NCBI RefSeq assembly: GCF_003938655.1
Contig: NZ_RJJT01000032.1
Location: forward strand, 1-60,561
Direction of reading: 5' to 3'
From: Rhizobium pisi
GTDB lineage: Bacteria > Pseudomonadota > Alphaproteobacteria > Rhizobiales > Rhizobiaceae
DNA: 60,561 nt
Part shown: piece after piece, positions 42,943-51,732 of the stretch
Position numbering within the stretch: the stretch's first letter is position 1
Layout of the letters: each line of letters starts with the position of its first letter
Position numbers and translations under genes: made by a program
Notes under the pieces: generated by a model
Told to the model about the DNA's origin: nothing
Databases searched by the model: none
The model's input: the letters and a program-made list of their open reading frames with translations, nothing else

Positions 42943-45033
42943 TCAGCTAAACAAGAAGTCGCCCGAGTTGAAGTTTGAAAGCCCGCCGAGGGTTGTGATG
43001 TTGTCGAATTCAGCGACCAGCACCGCGCCGCCGGCTGAACTTGGGTTCTGATCGTAGTAGACCGCCGCATGGCCGAGATCCGTATTGTGGAACACGAACA
43101 ATGCCCCTGTGGTTATGTTGCTGTAACTATTGATGGTGCTCTGGACGGTTGCGTTCGTGACGCTCACGTCCGTTTTGACGGCAACCTCGGTTCCGGCAAC
43201 ATTGATCGTGCCGTTGTTTCCCACCTTCACATTGTCCACATTTGTATTGTTGTTGCCGACGGCGAACTCGAACGTGCCGCCTCCGACGTCCAACTGGAAC
43301 CTGTCCACGGTTGTGCTATTCGTCCCAGCGTTGAAGTCAGTCATATGGTTCGTGGTGGTGGCAAACTTTTGCAAAAAGAAGGTGTCATTTCCCACGCCGC
43401 CGGTCAGGGTGTTGTTGCCAGCACCACCGTTTAGGGTGTCGTTGCCGTCTTGGCCGAAAAGAGTGTCGTCACCTCCGAGCCCGAACATCGTATCGTTACC
43501 GCCACCGCCGTAGAGAACGTCGTCGCCCGTTCCACCGGTCGGATTGTCCACTGAGTTGCCATTGCCACCGGTGATAATCGTGAACGTCTCGGTCTTTTCG
43601 AAGGCCGGGCCTATAGGATCACCGGTCTGCGTTGCCGCTACCGTCACTGAAAATGTACCATTCGTCGATAGCGCATCCGAATGAAGCGTGTTGCCGGCAA
43701 TCGAAAATAAGCCCGGATTCGACTGCGAGGCAATGCTGAAGCTGAACCCACCTGTGTCGGGATCAGTCGCCGACAGCAAACCACTGAACTCAAAACTATT
43801 GAAGTTGACGCTATCCGGCGGAACGACAGGCGTCAGCTTAATGTCGGTCGGCGCCTGCCTAGCGGGACCATCATCGGCGCCGGTGATGGCGACGACGATG
43901 TTGTGGCTGGCCGTGCCGTCGAGCGAGCTGACGCTCAGCGTATCGCTGACGGCGTCGCCCTGGTTGAGCGCCTGCGTCGCGGCCCGGCTGTTGTCGAGCG
44001 CATAGGTCCAGCTGCCGGTGGCGGCATTGAAGGTGAAGCTGCCATAGATGCCGTTGAGGGAGGCCGGGACGGCAAATGCCGCCTCGCCGTCGTCGACATC
44101 GCTGACCGTCAGCTTGCCGGAGGCATTCGCATCGCCGCTGCCGGCCGCACCCGCCTCGACCGTCGCCCGATCGTCGGTGACCGTCGCATCGACGACGATC
44201 GAAGCCGCATCGTTGGCGCCGGTGATGGCGACGACGATGTTGTGGCTGGCCGTGCCGTCGAGCGAGCTGACGCTCAGCGTATCGCTGACGGCGTCGCCCT
44301 GGTTGAGCGCCTGCGTCGCGGCCCGGCTGTTGTCGAGCGCATAGGTCCAGCTGCCGGTGGCGGCATTGAAGGTGAAGCTGCCATAGATGCCGTTGAGGGA
44401 GGCCGGGACGGCAAATGCCGCCTCGCCGTCGTCGACATCGCTGACCGTCAGCTTGCCGGAGGCATTCGCATCGCCGCTGCCGGCCGCACCCGCCTCGACC
44501 GTCGCCCGATCGTCGGTGACCGTCGCATCGACGACGATCGAAGCCGCATCGTTGGCGCCGGTGAGCGAGATCGAGACATTTGCCTCGCTCAGCGTGCCAT
44601 TGCCGAGCCGTATCGCGTAGACGAAACTATCTTTGAGGATTTCACCGGCAGACAGCGTGTTGATATCCGCGCCCGAGCCGACGATGCCGCTTCCATCACT
44701 AAGACGGTATTCGATCTTTCCATTATTGATCCTGACCCAATTGCTGAGCAGGGTCTTCTCCCAGGCAGATGCCCCGTTCGCTCCGACGTCTTTCGCAAGA
44801 AGCTCGTAGTCGGCGGTAATTGGATTGCCATCACCGTCGTCGACCGAAAAGAGGGATTTGGCATTCCCGCCAAGATCATTCGACATGACGTCGAGGGTTA
44901 TGGTTTTGGTGGCCGCATTGTAGAGCTGGAGACTGAGCAGTTGGTCTTCTGTCCAGATGTAAGTGTCATCCTTCGCCTGCGGCGTATTGGAGAAAGAAGT
45001 CGTGCTGCCGCCGCCGGTGCTTTGCGTACCCAT
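42943..45033 (-). CDS. VCBS- and RTX-repeat secreted surface protein
   Basis: From ATG 45033 (GGGAG upstream) the product has 696 residues and no Sec signal, as expected for a type I secretion substrate. The N-terminal 150 residues form a VCBS-like N-domain. Two identical 113-residue VCBS repeats follow (GKLTVSDVDDGEAAFAVPAS), then a cadherin-like or VCBS part (LSATDPDTGGFSFSIASQSN), and RTX nonapeptides (GGTGDDVLYGGGGNDTMFG). A C-terminal secretion-type domain ends in GGLSNFNSGDFLFS. Calcium-binding adhesin, biofilm or haemolysin-like role is inferred. No transporter genes are adjacent. Confidence 0.88.
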   Translation of the reverse strand: MGTQSTGGGSTTSFSNTPQAKDDTYIWTEDQLLSLQLYNAATKTITLDVMSNDLGGNAKSLFSVDDGDGNPITADYELLAKDVGANGASAWEKTLLSNWVRINNGKIEYRLSDGSGIVGSGADINTLSAGEILKDSFVYAIRLGNGTLSEANVSISLTGANDAASIVVDATVTDDRATVEAGAAGSGDANASGKLTVSDVDDGEAAFAVPASLNGIYGSFTFNAATGSWTYALDNSRAATQALNQGDAVSDTLSVSSLDGTASHNIVVAITGANDAASIVVDATVTDDRATVEAGAAGSGDANASGKLTVSDVDDGEAAFAVPASLNGIYGSFTFNAATGSWTYALDNSRAATQALNQGDAVSDTLSVSSLDGTASHNIVVAITGADDGPARQAPTDIKLTPVVPPDSVNFNSFEFSGLLSATDPDTGGFSFSIASQSNPGLFSIAGNTLHSDALSTNGTFSVTVAATQTGDPIGPAFEKTETFTIITGGNGNSVDNPTGGTGDDVLYGGGGNDTMFGLGGDDTLFGQDGNDTLNGGAGNNTLTGGVGNDTFFLQKFATTTNHMTDFNAGTNSTTVDRFQLDVGGGTFEFAVGNNNTNVDNVKVGNNGTINVAGTEVAVKTDVSVTNATVQSTINSYSNITTGALFVFHNTDLGHAAVYYDQNPSSAGGAVLVAEFDNITTLGGLSNFNSGDFLFS
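43876..44553. repeat. Perfect tandem duplication of a 339-bp VCBS unit
   Basis: The segment 43876-44214 is repeated base for base at 44215-44553, as far as I can read, so the two VCBS repeats are identical at protein and DNA level. A third unit start (GGCGCCGGTGA) follows at 44554 and diverges at once. The unit is a multiple of three, so copy number can change without loss of frame. Confidence 0.9.
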
Positions 45034-45240
45034 CAAAATACTCCCATAACACAAAACAAGTAATCCGGCGCTAATTCAAGATTATCAAACCAGCATGACA
45101 CGCGTGAACACGCGGCCGCGCCGGTATTATCGGCATCGATGCCAACTTTTCTTAAATAAGATCCGGAATACTCCCCATCCCTAATAAAGTGTTAACACAT
45201 ATACTGTGAAATGAAAGACGATTTTCTTGCGATGGTAAAT
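45034..45240. promoter_or_regulatory. Upstream region of the adhesin gene with two palindromes
   Basis: CGCGTG-AA-CACGCG (45101-45114) and GTGTTAACAC (45189-45198) are perfect palindromes in an otherwise AT-richer stretch. They could be regulator sites for the leftward adhesin gene. No specific regulator is suggested. Confidence 0.35.
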
Positions 45241-45540
45241 TTATTCAGCAATTCGTTCCGAGAGACGCAGAAGTCGCAGAGCTCGATCCTGACGAGCGGT
45301 GGGGGCGAACGCGTTCGCCAGGGACGAGATCGAGAAATTCGCCGCCGAAGGCGTGGCTGTTACCTGTCGTGAAGTTGCGGAACGACATTCTGAAGGTGCC
45401 GCCGACGGCCGGCTCCAGATGATGCACGGTGCAGAGAAAGCCGTTCGGCGGAAGCCATTTGGCAAGCGCGTCGGCCTCGATGAAGGCGCGATAGACCTTG
45501 TCCGGGCTGGTATCGCCAACTTCATCAGTGGTTCGGCCAC
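45241..45540 (-). pseudogene. SRPBCC/AHSA1-type protein, decayed
   Basis: In one frame the middle reads as a typical AHSA1 N-terminal part (SPDKVYRAFIEADALAKWLP, then FRMSFRNFTTGNSHAFGGEF and LDLVPGERVR). After ERVR similarity ends and the frame closes at 45245. The neighbouring frame ends ALRLLRLSERIAE, similar to the family's C-terminus, so an internal deletion with frameshift is likely. The N-terminus also lacks a proper start. About 50 residues of the domain middle are missing. Confidence 0.6.
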
Positions 45541-45702
45541 CCGTGTCCCGAGGGATGCGCTGGGATAACGGCCGTGAGGCTCTCGACCGGAGCTGAACCT
45601 GAGATCCTGTCATTCGACGTCTGGCGCAGTTGGAAGGACATGAACTGCAGAGTGGCCTGGGGAGTCTAAATGGACATCGCTAGGGGGTGCCCGCACCCGA
45701 TT

Positions 45703-46125
45703 TCAGTCTTGCCAGGGGTCGACTATGATCACCCCGGTATCGTCGAAATCCTGAACATTACGCGTGACTACAGTTAAACCGTGAACCAGCGCGGTAGCGG
45801 CAATCAAAGCATCAGCCTCGTTGCGGCGGTCTGGAATATGTAAGTGGGCACAACGCGTCGCTATCGCATCATCGATTGGCAGAACTCGCTCGGCGAATTC
45901 AGGGCGAACACGGCTATCCATCCATCCCCGTAAGCGAGAGCCCTGGGCAGCGTCGCGACGCTGGATGGTTAATATCCCGCGCTCAATTTCCAGGATCGTA
46001 ATTGCGGAAATGAACAAGTCATTGGAATCTTGCGCACCGACCCACTTCGTCACATTGGCATCTGCTTTACCGTCTCCAACTTTGCGCAACTCGGAGAGGA
46101 CGTTGGTATCCAACAGGTACTTCAA
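45703..46125 (-). CDS. vapC: PIN-domain toxin (VapC/FitB type)
   Basis: The 140-residue PIN-domain RNase shows the acidic metal site Asp6 (LLDTNVLSEL), Glu46 (TILEIERG), Asp105 (RNEADALIAATA) and Asp127. It begins at a TTG overlapping the antitoxin stop (TTGA), a typical translational coupling. Such toxins cleave tRNA or rRNA in the cytoplasm; FitB-like members are common in rhizobia. The specific RNA target is unknown. Confidence 0.92.
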   Translation of the reverse strand: MKYLLDTNVLSELRKVGDGKADANVTKWVGAQDSNDLFISAITILEIERGILTIQRRDAAQGSRLRGWMDSRVRPEFAERVLPIDDAIATRCAHLHIPDRRNEADALIAATALVHGLTVVTRNVQDFDDTGVIIVDPWQD

Positions 46126-46376
46126 GACAAATCGACCTTGCGAGGTGCAATTTCGGCTCTCGGTGGATCGAATTCAATCGTCGACAAACCAGGCATTGAA
46201 AGAGCATCGACGAGATTCCGGCGCTTGCCGGTCAGGCGGACGAATTCGCTGTATGTCATCAACACATGGGACGGCTTCCCGCGATCTGTAATAACTACAG
46301 GACCTCTTTTGGCAGCCTTCTTTGCCTTGCTGACGTCGTGGTTCAACTCCCGGCTAGACAAACTTGTGATGCTCAT
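46122..46376 (-). CDS. Phd/YefM-type antitoxin
   Basis: The 84-residue antitoxin has the Phd/YefM DNA-binding N-terminus (SSRELNHDVSKAKKAAKRGP, VVITDRGKPSHVLMTYSEF) and a C-terminal toxin-binding tail ending in APRKVDLS. It pairs with the VapC-type toxin directly downstream, overlapping by four bases. Operator-like inverted repeats lie upstream at 46401-46418. It binds DNA as dimer or with toxin to autoregulate the operon. Confidence 0.92.
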   Translation of the reverse strand: MSITSLSSRELNHDVSKAKKAAKRGPVVITDRGKPSHVLMTYSEFVRLTGKRRNLVDALSMPGLSTIEFDPPRAEIAPRKVDLS

Positions 46377-46400
46377 AGAATACCTCGTAGAATACCTCGA

Positions 46401-46418
46401 TGTAGGAACATACCTACA
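46401..46418. promoter_or_regulatory. Operator-like inverted repeat of the toxin-antitoxin operon
   Basis: TGTAGG-N6-CCTACA (46401-46418) lies 25 bases upstream of the antitoxin start, within an AT-rich promoter stretch. Two direct repeats of GAATACCTCG lie between it and the start. Likely a binding site of the Phd-type antitoxin or toxin-antitoxin complex. Confidence 0.55.
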
Positions 46419-46593
46419 TATATGATATTATCGACTGTGGAGCAATATCCAAGATAGCCGCCTTGAAGGGAATCGACCCTTGATCCCTTTATTTAAATGC
46501 CGCTGGCATAAATAGAATTTATGGAATTTTTCCGTCTCGCAGTCGCTGGGATGTGTGGGTCGAAGCCAGCTTTTCTCAAGGACTGATGGGCTG

Positions 46594-47643
46594 TCACCGG
46601 AGGAGTGCGATCCGCTTCAACCGCAGCGCACGCTTTTCCAGGAGATGCCACGAAAGCCACCCGAGCAACCACGATGCCGGCAGAGAAAGGGCAAAGACCG
46701 CCCACCACGTGCTGTACTGGCCGAGGGCATGGTTCATCACCTGCTCCACTGGCCATCCATAGAGATAGGTGCCGTAGGAGACGTCGCCTACCCGTTCGAG
46801 AGTCGGCAGGCGTATTACCGGCGAGGTCGCGATGTAGATAAGCGGATAGGCAAACAACATAGGGCGGTAAAAGTAGTTGGGCCAGATAACGAGGCAGAGC
46901 ACACCGAGCACCACAAAGATCAATGCCAGGACAATATTAGGCTGTCGCTTTTCCATCACGATCCAGAGAAGCGAACCGCAGCAGAAGTAGGGAGCGATAA
47001 AAGTGAAGTCTGTCAGGAACCGTATGTTTGGCCACGGATGATCGAAGAAAAGCTGCCAGGTCACGCCCACGGCGAGGACAAGTGCCATAAGCTGGGCTCG
47101 CAGAAGCCCGATTGCCATTAATCCCGCGATGATGAGGTAGCAGAAGATTTCCTGCCCGATCGTCCAAAGAGAGCCGTTGACGAAGGTGGCGAGCCAGGAG
47201 ATTGCGGGATCATAAAACTGCACGTGCGGCAGAGTCATGCCGAAGTTCGGGTCGAACAGCGAATGCAGTGTCGTCTTCACATGAAGCGACTTGAGCAAGT
47301 AACCGCTGATGCCCAACGGGCTGAACAAGGCACCCAAGACGTAGACGCTCAGCAGCGTGCAGACCGCAAACGCCGGATATATTCTCAGCGCCCGCCGCCA
47401 GAGAAAACCGCCCGCGCTGCCGAACTGCGCGCTCTGTGTGACGAGGAAGCCGCTCGTGATGAAGAACGCATAGACCCCGAAGATGCCAAGGGTGCCCTGG
47501 CCGAGCAAACGCCGGAAGGGCTCGTTCGCCGAGGTCTTTTCCGAGATAAGAAAGGCATGCGAGAAGATCACCATGGAAGCTGCAACGAGCCTGATCATGT
47601 TGAAGTTCGGGTAAAACGCCTTCTCGATTTCCCGCCCGTCCAT
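46594..47643 (-). CDS. Acyltransferase family 3 membrane protein (OafA/ExoZ-like)
   Basis: The 349-residue protein has about ten membrane helices and acyltransferase-3 features: FNMIRLVAASMVIFSHAFLI (catalytic His in SHAF), GVYAFFITSGFLVTQS, FLWRRALRIYPAFAVCTLLS and NGSLWTIGQEIFCYL. It transfers acyl (often acetyl) groups to surface polysaccharides or lipids. Start 47643 is chosen for the GGGAGG 6-10 bases upstream; a GTG at 47664 has none. It stands alone. The acceptor is unknown. Confidence 0.9.
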   Translation of the reverse strand: MDGREIEKAFYPNFNMIRLVAASMVIFSHAFLISEKTSANEPFRRLLGQGTLGIFGVYAFFITSGFLVTQSAQFGSAGGFLWRRALRIYPAFAVCTLLSVYVLGALFSPLGISGYLLKSLHVKTTLHSLFDPNFGMTLPHVQFYDPAISWLATFVNGSLWTIGQEIFCYLIIAGLMAIGLLRAQLMALVLAVGVTWQLFFDHPWPNIRFLTDFTFIAPYFCCGSLLWIVMEKRQPNIVLALIFVVLGVLCLVIWPNYFYRPMLFAYPLIYIATSPVIRLPTLERVGDVSYGTYLYGWPVEQVMNHALGQYSTWWAVFALSLPASWLLGWLSWHLLEKRALRLKRIALLR

Positions 47644-48105
47644 GCGAGCCTCCCGCGCTTCCACAGTTTAACAAACTAATAATTTGAGTTTTGAATGATG
47701 TCATGGGCCGTTGTGAAGACGGGATTATGACTGATAACCTCCGGTCTGCTCAGATTCGCCTCGGTCGTACACTTGTTGTTTTGGCAGTGATCTTTCCATG
47801 CCTGATCATACACAGTCGAAGCACGTTGCATCATCCCTGGCGGAAGAATTCTGATAAGCATATTTGCCGTGAGCTTTTCATAACGCCATTACTATTTCGG
47901 GGGCATGTGGGCCCTTCGATACTGGCAAAGAGAGTATTGAAGCGGGGCGGGGTCTGCCCGTACGAGCAATTCGGGCAAAAGATCTTCCTCAGCAATGCAG
48001 GCTCTCCAGCGAGTTCCGAAAGCTGACGTTGCTGCAGACTGGCGCAGTTGAGCAGTATCCTGGCATCCTTGGGTGGTCGACTTGAGGTTGGCGCGCCGGC
48101 CTTTG
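47644..48105. other. 462-base gap without a supported gene
   Basis: Both strands contain short frames (for example rightward from 47691) but none with a ribosome site and a protein-like pattern. No repeat or terminator-quality hairpin was seen. Confidence 0.45.
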
Positions 48106-48738
48106 TCAGGGCTTCACGAACCGATATGCGAAACGATCGGTCTGGCCCTTGATCGAGGGATCGAACACCTTGATCGCGTGCGGATCGTCGTTGTTTGCGA
48201 GCATTGTGCTTTCCGCATCCAGTACGAAGCCGGCCGTCTCCACCTCCTCGCGCACGGAGGCGGGGTCGATGCGATGCAATGACTGGGCATCACCTGTGCC
48301 GGCTCCGGCGGCGGCGGCGTGATCGACGATGACGTAGAACCCACCGGGCTTCAGCCGCTCGTAGACCGCTCGATTGAAGTCGGCCGCCGTCGCGCCCCTG
48401 GCCTGCATCAGCGCGGTATGGAGATCGTGGTAGAACAGGTGCAGCCACAGGACGTCCGCTGGCTCCGTGGCCTGCAGTATCGCGACGAGGTCCGCCGAGA
48501 CGGCTTCGACATTCTCTCGGCCCGGCTCCTTCGCGAGCGTCCGCATGCGGCCAACCGGATCGTTCTTGAAGTCGGCGACTTCGGCCGGCACGAAGCTGTA
48601 GATCCGCCCTTTGGCTCCCACGACGTCGGAGAACAGGCGCGTCCAATCGCCGTCGCCTGGGTAGACGTCAATGACAGTGGAGCCCGCATCTACACGTGCG
48701 AACCGGATCAACTCGGATAGTATGGATTGGTCGTACAT
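48106..48738 (-). CDS. Predicted class I SAM-dependent methyltransferase
   Basis: The 210-residue protein has a Rossmann methyltransferase core: STVIDVYPGDGDW as a modified motif I (GxG-like), VSADLVAIL, WLHLFYHDLH and RLKPGGFYVIVDHAAAAGAG. The last part fits motif post-II/III, and proteins of this form are predicted methyltransferases, some lipoprotein-like in origin. Here there is no signal peptide. AAGGAG lies 6 bases before ATG 48738. Substrate unknown. It is the last gene of a leftward group. Confidence 0.8.
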   Translation of the reverse strand: MYDQSILSELIRFARVDAGSTVIDVYPGDGDWTRLFSDVVGAKGRIYSFVPAEVADFKNDPVGRMRTLAKEPGRENVEAVSADLVAILQATEPADVLWLHLFYHDLHTALMQARGATAADFNRAVYERLKPGGFYVIVDHAAAAGAGTGDAQSLHRIDPASVREEVETAGFVLDAESTMLANNDDPHAIKVFDPSIKGQTDRFAYRFVKP

Positions 48739-48839
48739 CGGAATCTCCTTTGCGGTTGGGCACTAGACGAGCGCGCGGCGTACAATGGGGCGATTTTCGT
48801 CTGATCTATCATCTACACCGAACCGATGGCCGAACAGTG

Positions 48840-49253
48840 CTATGCAGGCCCGGCCGCGCCCATCTGCGCGGCGCGCGCCAATGCTTGTGTGTCGACGTAT
48901 TCCCGGATGTTGGTCAGTCTGCCGTCCCGGACGGTGATGGCGAAGATCCAGTCGTCCTCGAACGTCTTGTTCGTGGCTTTGATCCTTCCCCTCGCGAAGC
49001 CGAGCACGAGGACCCGGTCTCCTTGCGCCACGAACTCCCGGGGTTCCGTGGACGTTTCAATCGACTTGGATGCCGTCTCAAGCAAATCCTTTAGCCCCGC
49101 GTGTCCGCGGTGCGTTCCGGCCAGCGGCCAGTCTTTGCCGGGGATGATCCACTCGATGTCTTCGGCGACCAGTGCCAGCAGGCCATCCCTGTCGCCGCGG
49201 CCGATCGCGGCGAAGAAGTCCTTCACGGTCTGGATGTTCTTCTCAATGCTCAT
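48840..49253 (-). CDS. SnoaL-like (NTF2-fold) protein
   Basis: The 137-residue protein has the SnoaL-like/NTF2 fold: MSIEKNIQTVKDFFAAIGRG at the start, LVAEDIEWIIPGKDWPLAGT and IRKYV-like end (NIREYVDTQALA). Start 49253 follows GGAG by 8 bases. Such domains bind small hydrophobic molecules or act as isomerases or hydrolases; this one lacks identifiable catalytic residues. It lies within a leftward set of small redox and NTF2-type genes. Confidence 0.8.
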   Translation of the reverse strand: MSIEKNIQTVKDFFAAIGRGDRDGLLALVAEDIEWIIPGKDWPLAGTHRGHAGLKDLLETASKSIETSTEPREFVAQGDRVLVLGFARGRIKATNKTFEDDWIFAITVRDGRLTNIREYVDTQALARAAQMGAAGPA

Positions 49254-49337
49254 GGGAATTTCTCCATTTGGCGCCGATCGCATCGTGCTCGATCCGATCC
49301 GTGCATCGTAGCCCTGCCGGTTGGCACGTCGTGTTCA

Positions 49338-49937
49338 TCAGTCGAACTTGACCAGGTCCTTGAAGATCAGTTGACCCCAGCTATTTCCGCGCGCGTGGAC
49401 CAGCAGCCCACCTTCCGACAGCCCGCCAAGTTTGATTGGCGCAAAACCGAGATTTTCCGCGAGCACACCAATCTCCGCTGCGGCGTCGTCATCGTCGCTC
49501 GCCAGGAACACGACCCTCCTGCCACCATGCACGGCCGGATCCTGATCAAGGACGGCAGCGACCAGATGGTTGAAGCCCTTGACTAGTTTTGCACCAGAGA
49601 ATGCCTGCGCGACGACCAGGGAAGACGGCTGTCCCCCCAGTTTTTCAGGAGGCACGCCGTAGGCATTGGTCACATCGACGATGGTCTTCCCCTGCCAGGT
49701 GGGGAGCGCCTTGGCGACATCTGGATGCGACTCGAAACGGACAGCCAAGAAGATGATGTCCGCCTTGACGGCTTCCGCTAGTGTTTTAGCAATGACCTTG
49801 GGCCCGATCGCCGCCGCATCAGCTGCAAAGCTTTCCGGGTCGCGCGTGGTTGCCACGGACACTTCGATTCCCTTGCGGGAAAAGGCCATGGCCAGAGCTC
49901 GGCCGATATTGCCGAAGCCGATGATTGTGTAGCTCAT
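49338..49937 (-). CDS. NADP-binding reductase of the F420-reductase/oxidoreductase-coenzyme type
   Basis: From ATG 49937 (GGAG upstream) the product has 199 residues with the N-terminal NADP motif IIGFGNIGRALAMAFSRKG, then TRDPESF, KADIIFLAVRFESH and IVDVTNAYG. This is the Npd/F420-dependent NADP reductase-like fold found also in bacteria without F420. It probably oxidises or reduces an unknown flavin or small carbonyl. It may be co-transcribed with the SDR gene upstream, starting 31 bases after that stop. Confidence 0.82.
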   Translation of the reverse strand: MSYTIIGFGNIGRALAMAFSRKGIEVSVATTRDPESFAADAAAIGPKVIAKTLAEAVKADIIFLAVRFESHPDVAKALPTWQGKTIVDVTNAYGVPPEKLGGQPSSLVVAQAFSGAKLVKGFNHLVAAVLDQDPAVHGGRRVVFLASDDDDAAAEIGVLAENLGFAPIKLGGLSEGGLLVHARGNSWGQLIFKDLVKFD

Positions 49938-49968
49938 AATGCTTCTCCGATCCTGTGTTGACGCTGGG

Positions 49969-50721
49969 TCAGACCTGCGCCCAACCACCATCGACGGCGA
50001 GATCTATACCGGTAATGTAGGAGCTTTCATCGGAGGCGAGGAACGTGAGCGCAGCCGCGATTTCCTCTGGCTTGCCCCTGCGACCCATTGGGATCTGTGC
50101 AGCAAACTGGGCGACCGCCTCCTCGGCTTGCTCAGCGGTGAGGCCGGTCGTTGTCGCCAAAGCAGGAGTCTCGATCGCGCCGGGGCTCATCGTATTGACG
50201 CGGATATTGCGGTCCTTCAACTCTTGGGTCCAAGATCGCGAGAAGCTGCGAACAGCCGCCTTGCTTGCTGCGTAGGCGCTAAACGCTGGCAGCCCCATCA
50301 CATTCGAGACCGACGAGTTCAGAATGATCGATCCGCCGTCTTTGAAGATGGGAAGGGCCTTCTGCACCGTAAAGAACAGACCCTTCACGTTCACATCGAA
50401 GGTCTGGTCAAAATGGGCCTCAGAAGCTGCCGCGAGCGGGGCGACCGTACCTGCGCCCGCGTTTGCGAAGAGAATGTCGATGTGACCATGTTTCTCCTTC
50501 ACGGTGGCATAGAGAAGGTCAAGATCTTCCAAGCGCGAGACGTCGCCCACGACTGTTGTCACGTTTTTCCCGATAAGGGCCGCGGCCTCTTGCAAGGCTT
50601 TCTCGCGTCGCCCAATGATCACGACCTGCGCACCTTCTTCCACGAAACGCTTGGCTGTGGCCAAGCCGATCCCGCTGCTTCCGCCCGTGATGACTGCGAT
50701 TTTACCTTCGAGTGCTTTCAT
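49969..50721 (-). CDS. Short-chain dehydrogenase/reductase, copy A
   Basis: The 250-residue classical SDR shows TGGSSGIG, NAGAG, catalytic YAASK and VDGGWAQV at the C-terminus. The Arg in GRREKALQ suggests NADPH. It is strongly related to the next SDR (50772-51506): the middle strings FANAGAG, FDVNVKG/FDTNVKG, FTVQKALP and SKAAVR are shared, so they are tandem duplicates. Substrate unknown; such SDR pairs are often controlled by a nearby LysR gene. Confidence 0.92.
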   Translation of the reverse strand: MKALEGKIAVITGGSSGIGLATAKRFVEEGAQVVIIGRREKALQEAAALIGKNVTTVVGDVSRLEDLDLLYATVKEKHGHIDILFANAGAGTVAPLAAASEAHFDQTFDVNVKGLFFTVQKALPIFKDGGSIILNSSVSNVMGLPAFSAYAASKAAVRSFSRSWTQELKDRNIRVNTMSPGAIETPALATTTGLTAEQAEEAVAQFAAQIPMGRRGKPEEIAAALTFLASDESSYITGIDLAVDGGWAQV

Positions 50722-50771
50722 AATCTTTTGTCCTTCGTTGTGCGTTAGTTAGGCACGGAACCGCGCCGGGG

Positions 50772-51506
50772 TCAGAGTTGAGCCAGGCCGCCGTCGACGG
50801 CGACTTCGCTGGCGGTCATGAAGCTGCTGTCGTCCGAAGCGAGGAAGGCGGCCGCGGCCGCGATCTCCGCCGGATCGGCCATGCGCTGGAGCGGGGTCAT
50901 CGCGCCGTAGGCCTTCTGGCCCTCCTCTCCGAGCGCTTCTTTCGCGAGTTCGGTCGCCGTCGCGCCGGGCGACAGAACGTTGACCCGGATACCGGTACCC
51001 TTCAGATCCTCCGCCCAGGTCCGTGCGAGATTGCGCACGGCTGCCTTGCTGGCGCTGTAGGCAGTGAATGCCGGGGCGCCGGTGGAGCCGGCGCTCGATC
51101 CCGTCAGGATGATCGAACCGCCCGGGCCCATCAGTGGTAGCGCCTTCTGGACCGTGAAGATCGTGCCCTTCACGTTGGTGTCGAAAGTGTCGTCGATGTG
51201 CTTGGCAGTGATCTGGCCGAGAGGAAGCGGGCTTCCGGCGCCGGCATTGGCGAAGACGATGTCGAGGCTTCCGCGCTCGGCTTTCACCGCCGCGTAGAGC
51301 CGATCCAGATCGGCCTCATCCGAGACCGACCCCTTCACCGCGCGGGCATTGGGTCCAAGCTCGGCCACAGCCGCATCGAGTGCTTGCTGCCGACGGCCGT
51401 AGATGAAGACGAAGGCACCCAACTCGATGAAGCGCCTTGCAGCGGCGAGGCCGATACCCGTGGCGCCGCCCGTGATCACAGCGGTCTTTCCATTCAATCT
51501 GGTCAT
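50772..51506 (-). CDS. Short-chain dehydrogenase/reductase, copy B
   Basis: The 244-residue SDR has TGGATGIG, NAGAGS, catalytic YSASK and VDGGLAQL. AAGGA lies 9 bases before ATG 51506; an alternative ATG three codons upstream is too close to it. It is a tandem relative of the neighbouring SDR (shared FTVQKALPLMG, FANAGAG). It is the first gene of a leftward group and is divergent from the LysR regulator 227 bases away, which is the probable regulator. Confidence 0.9.
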   Translation of the reverse strand: MTRLNGKTAVITGGATGIGLAAARRFIELGAFVFIYGRRQQALDAAVAELGPNARAVKGSVSDEADLDRLYAAVKAERGSLDIVFANAGAGSPLPLGQITAKHIDDTFDTNVKGTIFTVQKALPLMGPGGSIILTGSSAGSTGAPAFTAYSASKAAVRNLARTWAEDLKGTGIRVNVLSPGATATELAKEALGEEGQKAYGAMTPLQRMADPAEIAAAAAFLASDDSSFMTASEVAVDGGLAQL

Positions 51507-51732
51507 GTCATGCATTCCTTGTGTCGCGTCTCGGGTCATCGCTTTTCGGAGACATCCTCCGACAGCCTCGATATGGGTTCGCGGGCACCAGGCGGTGAGT
51601 GCGCAATCGCGCGCATCCGTGGTGCGTAAACGATCCACTTACGTGATCGAACGCAGCGACGATCATGCGCAATCCTGCCCAGTAGGGTAGACTGGTCTTC
51701 GCAAGCCGCCCCATGCGGCGCGGGAATGGACC

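Noticed and set aside
43903..45063. 386-codon open frame antisense to the VCBS adhesin, with an internal exact repeat
   Set aside because: The repeat mirrors the VCBS duplication; there is no ribosome site, and the sense strand has clear VCBS and RTX repeats.
47691..48026. Rightward 111-codon frame
   Set aside because: No ribosome site, no family pattern and no matching codon use; treated as non-coding.
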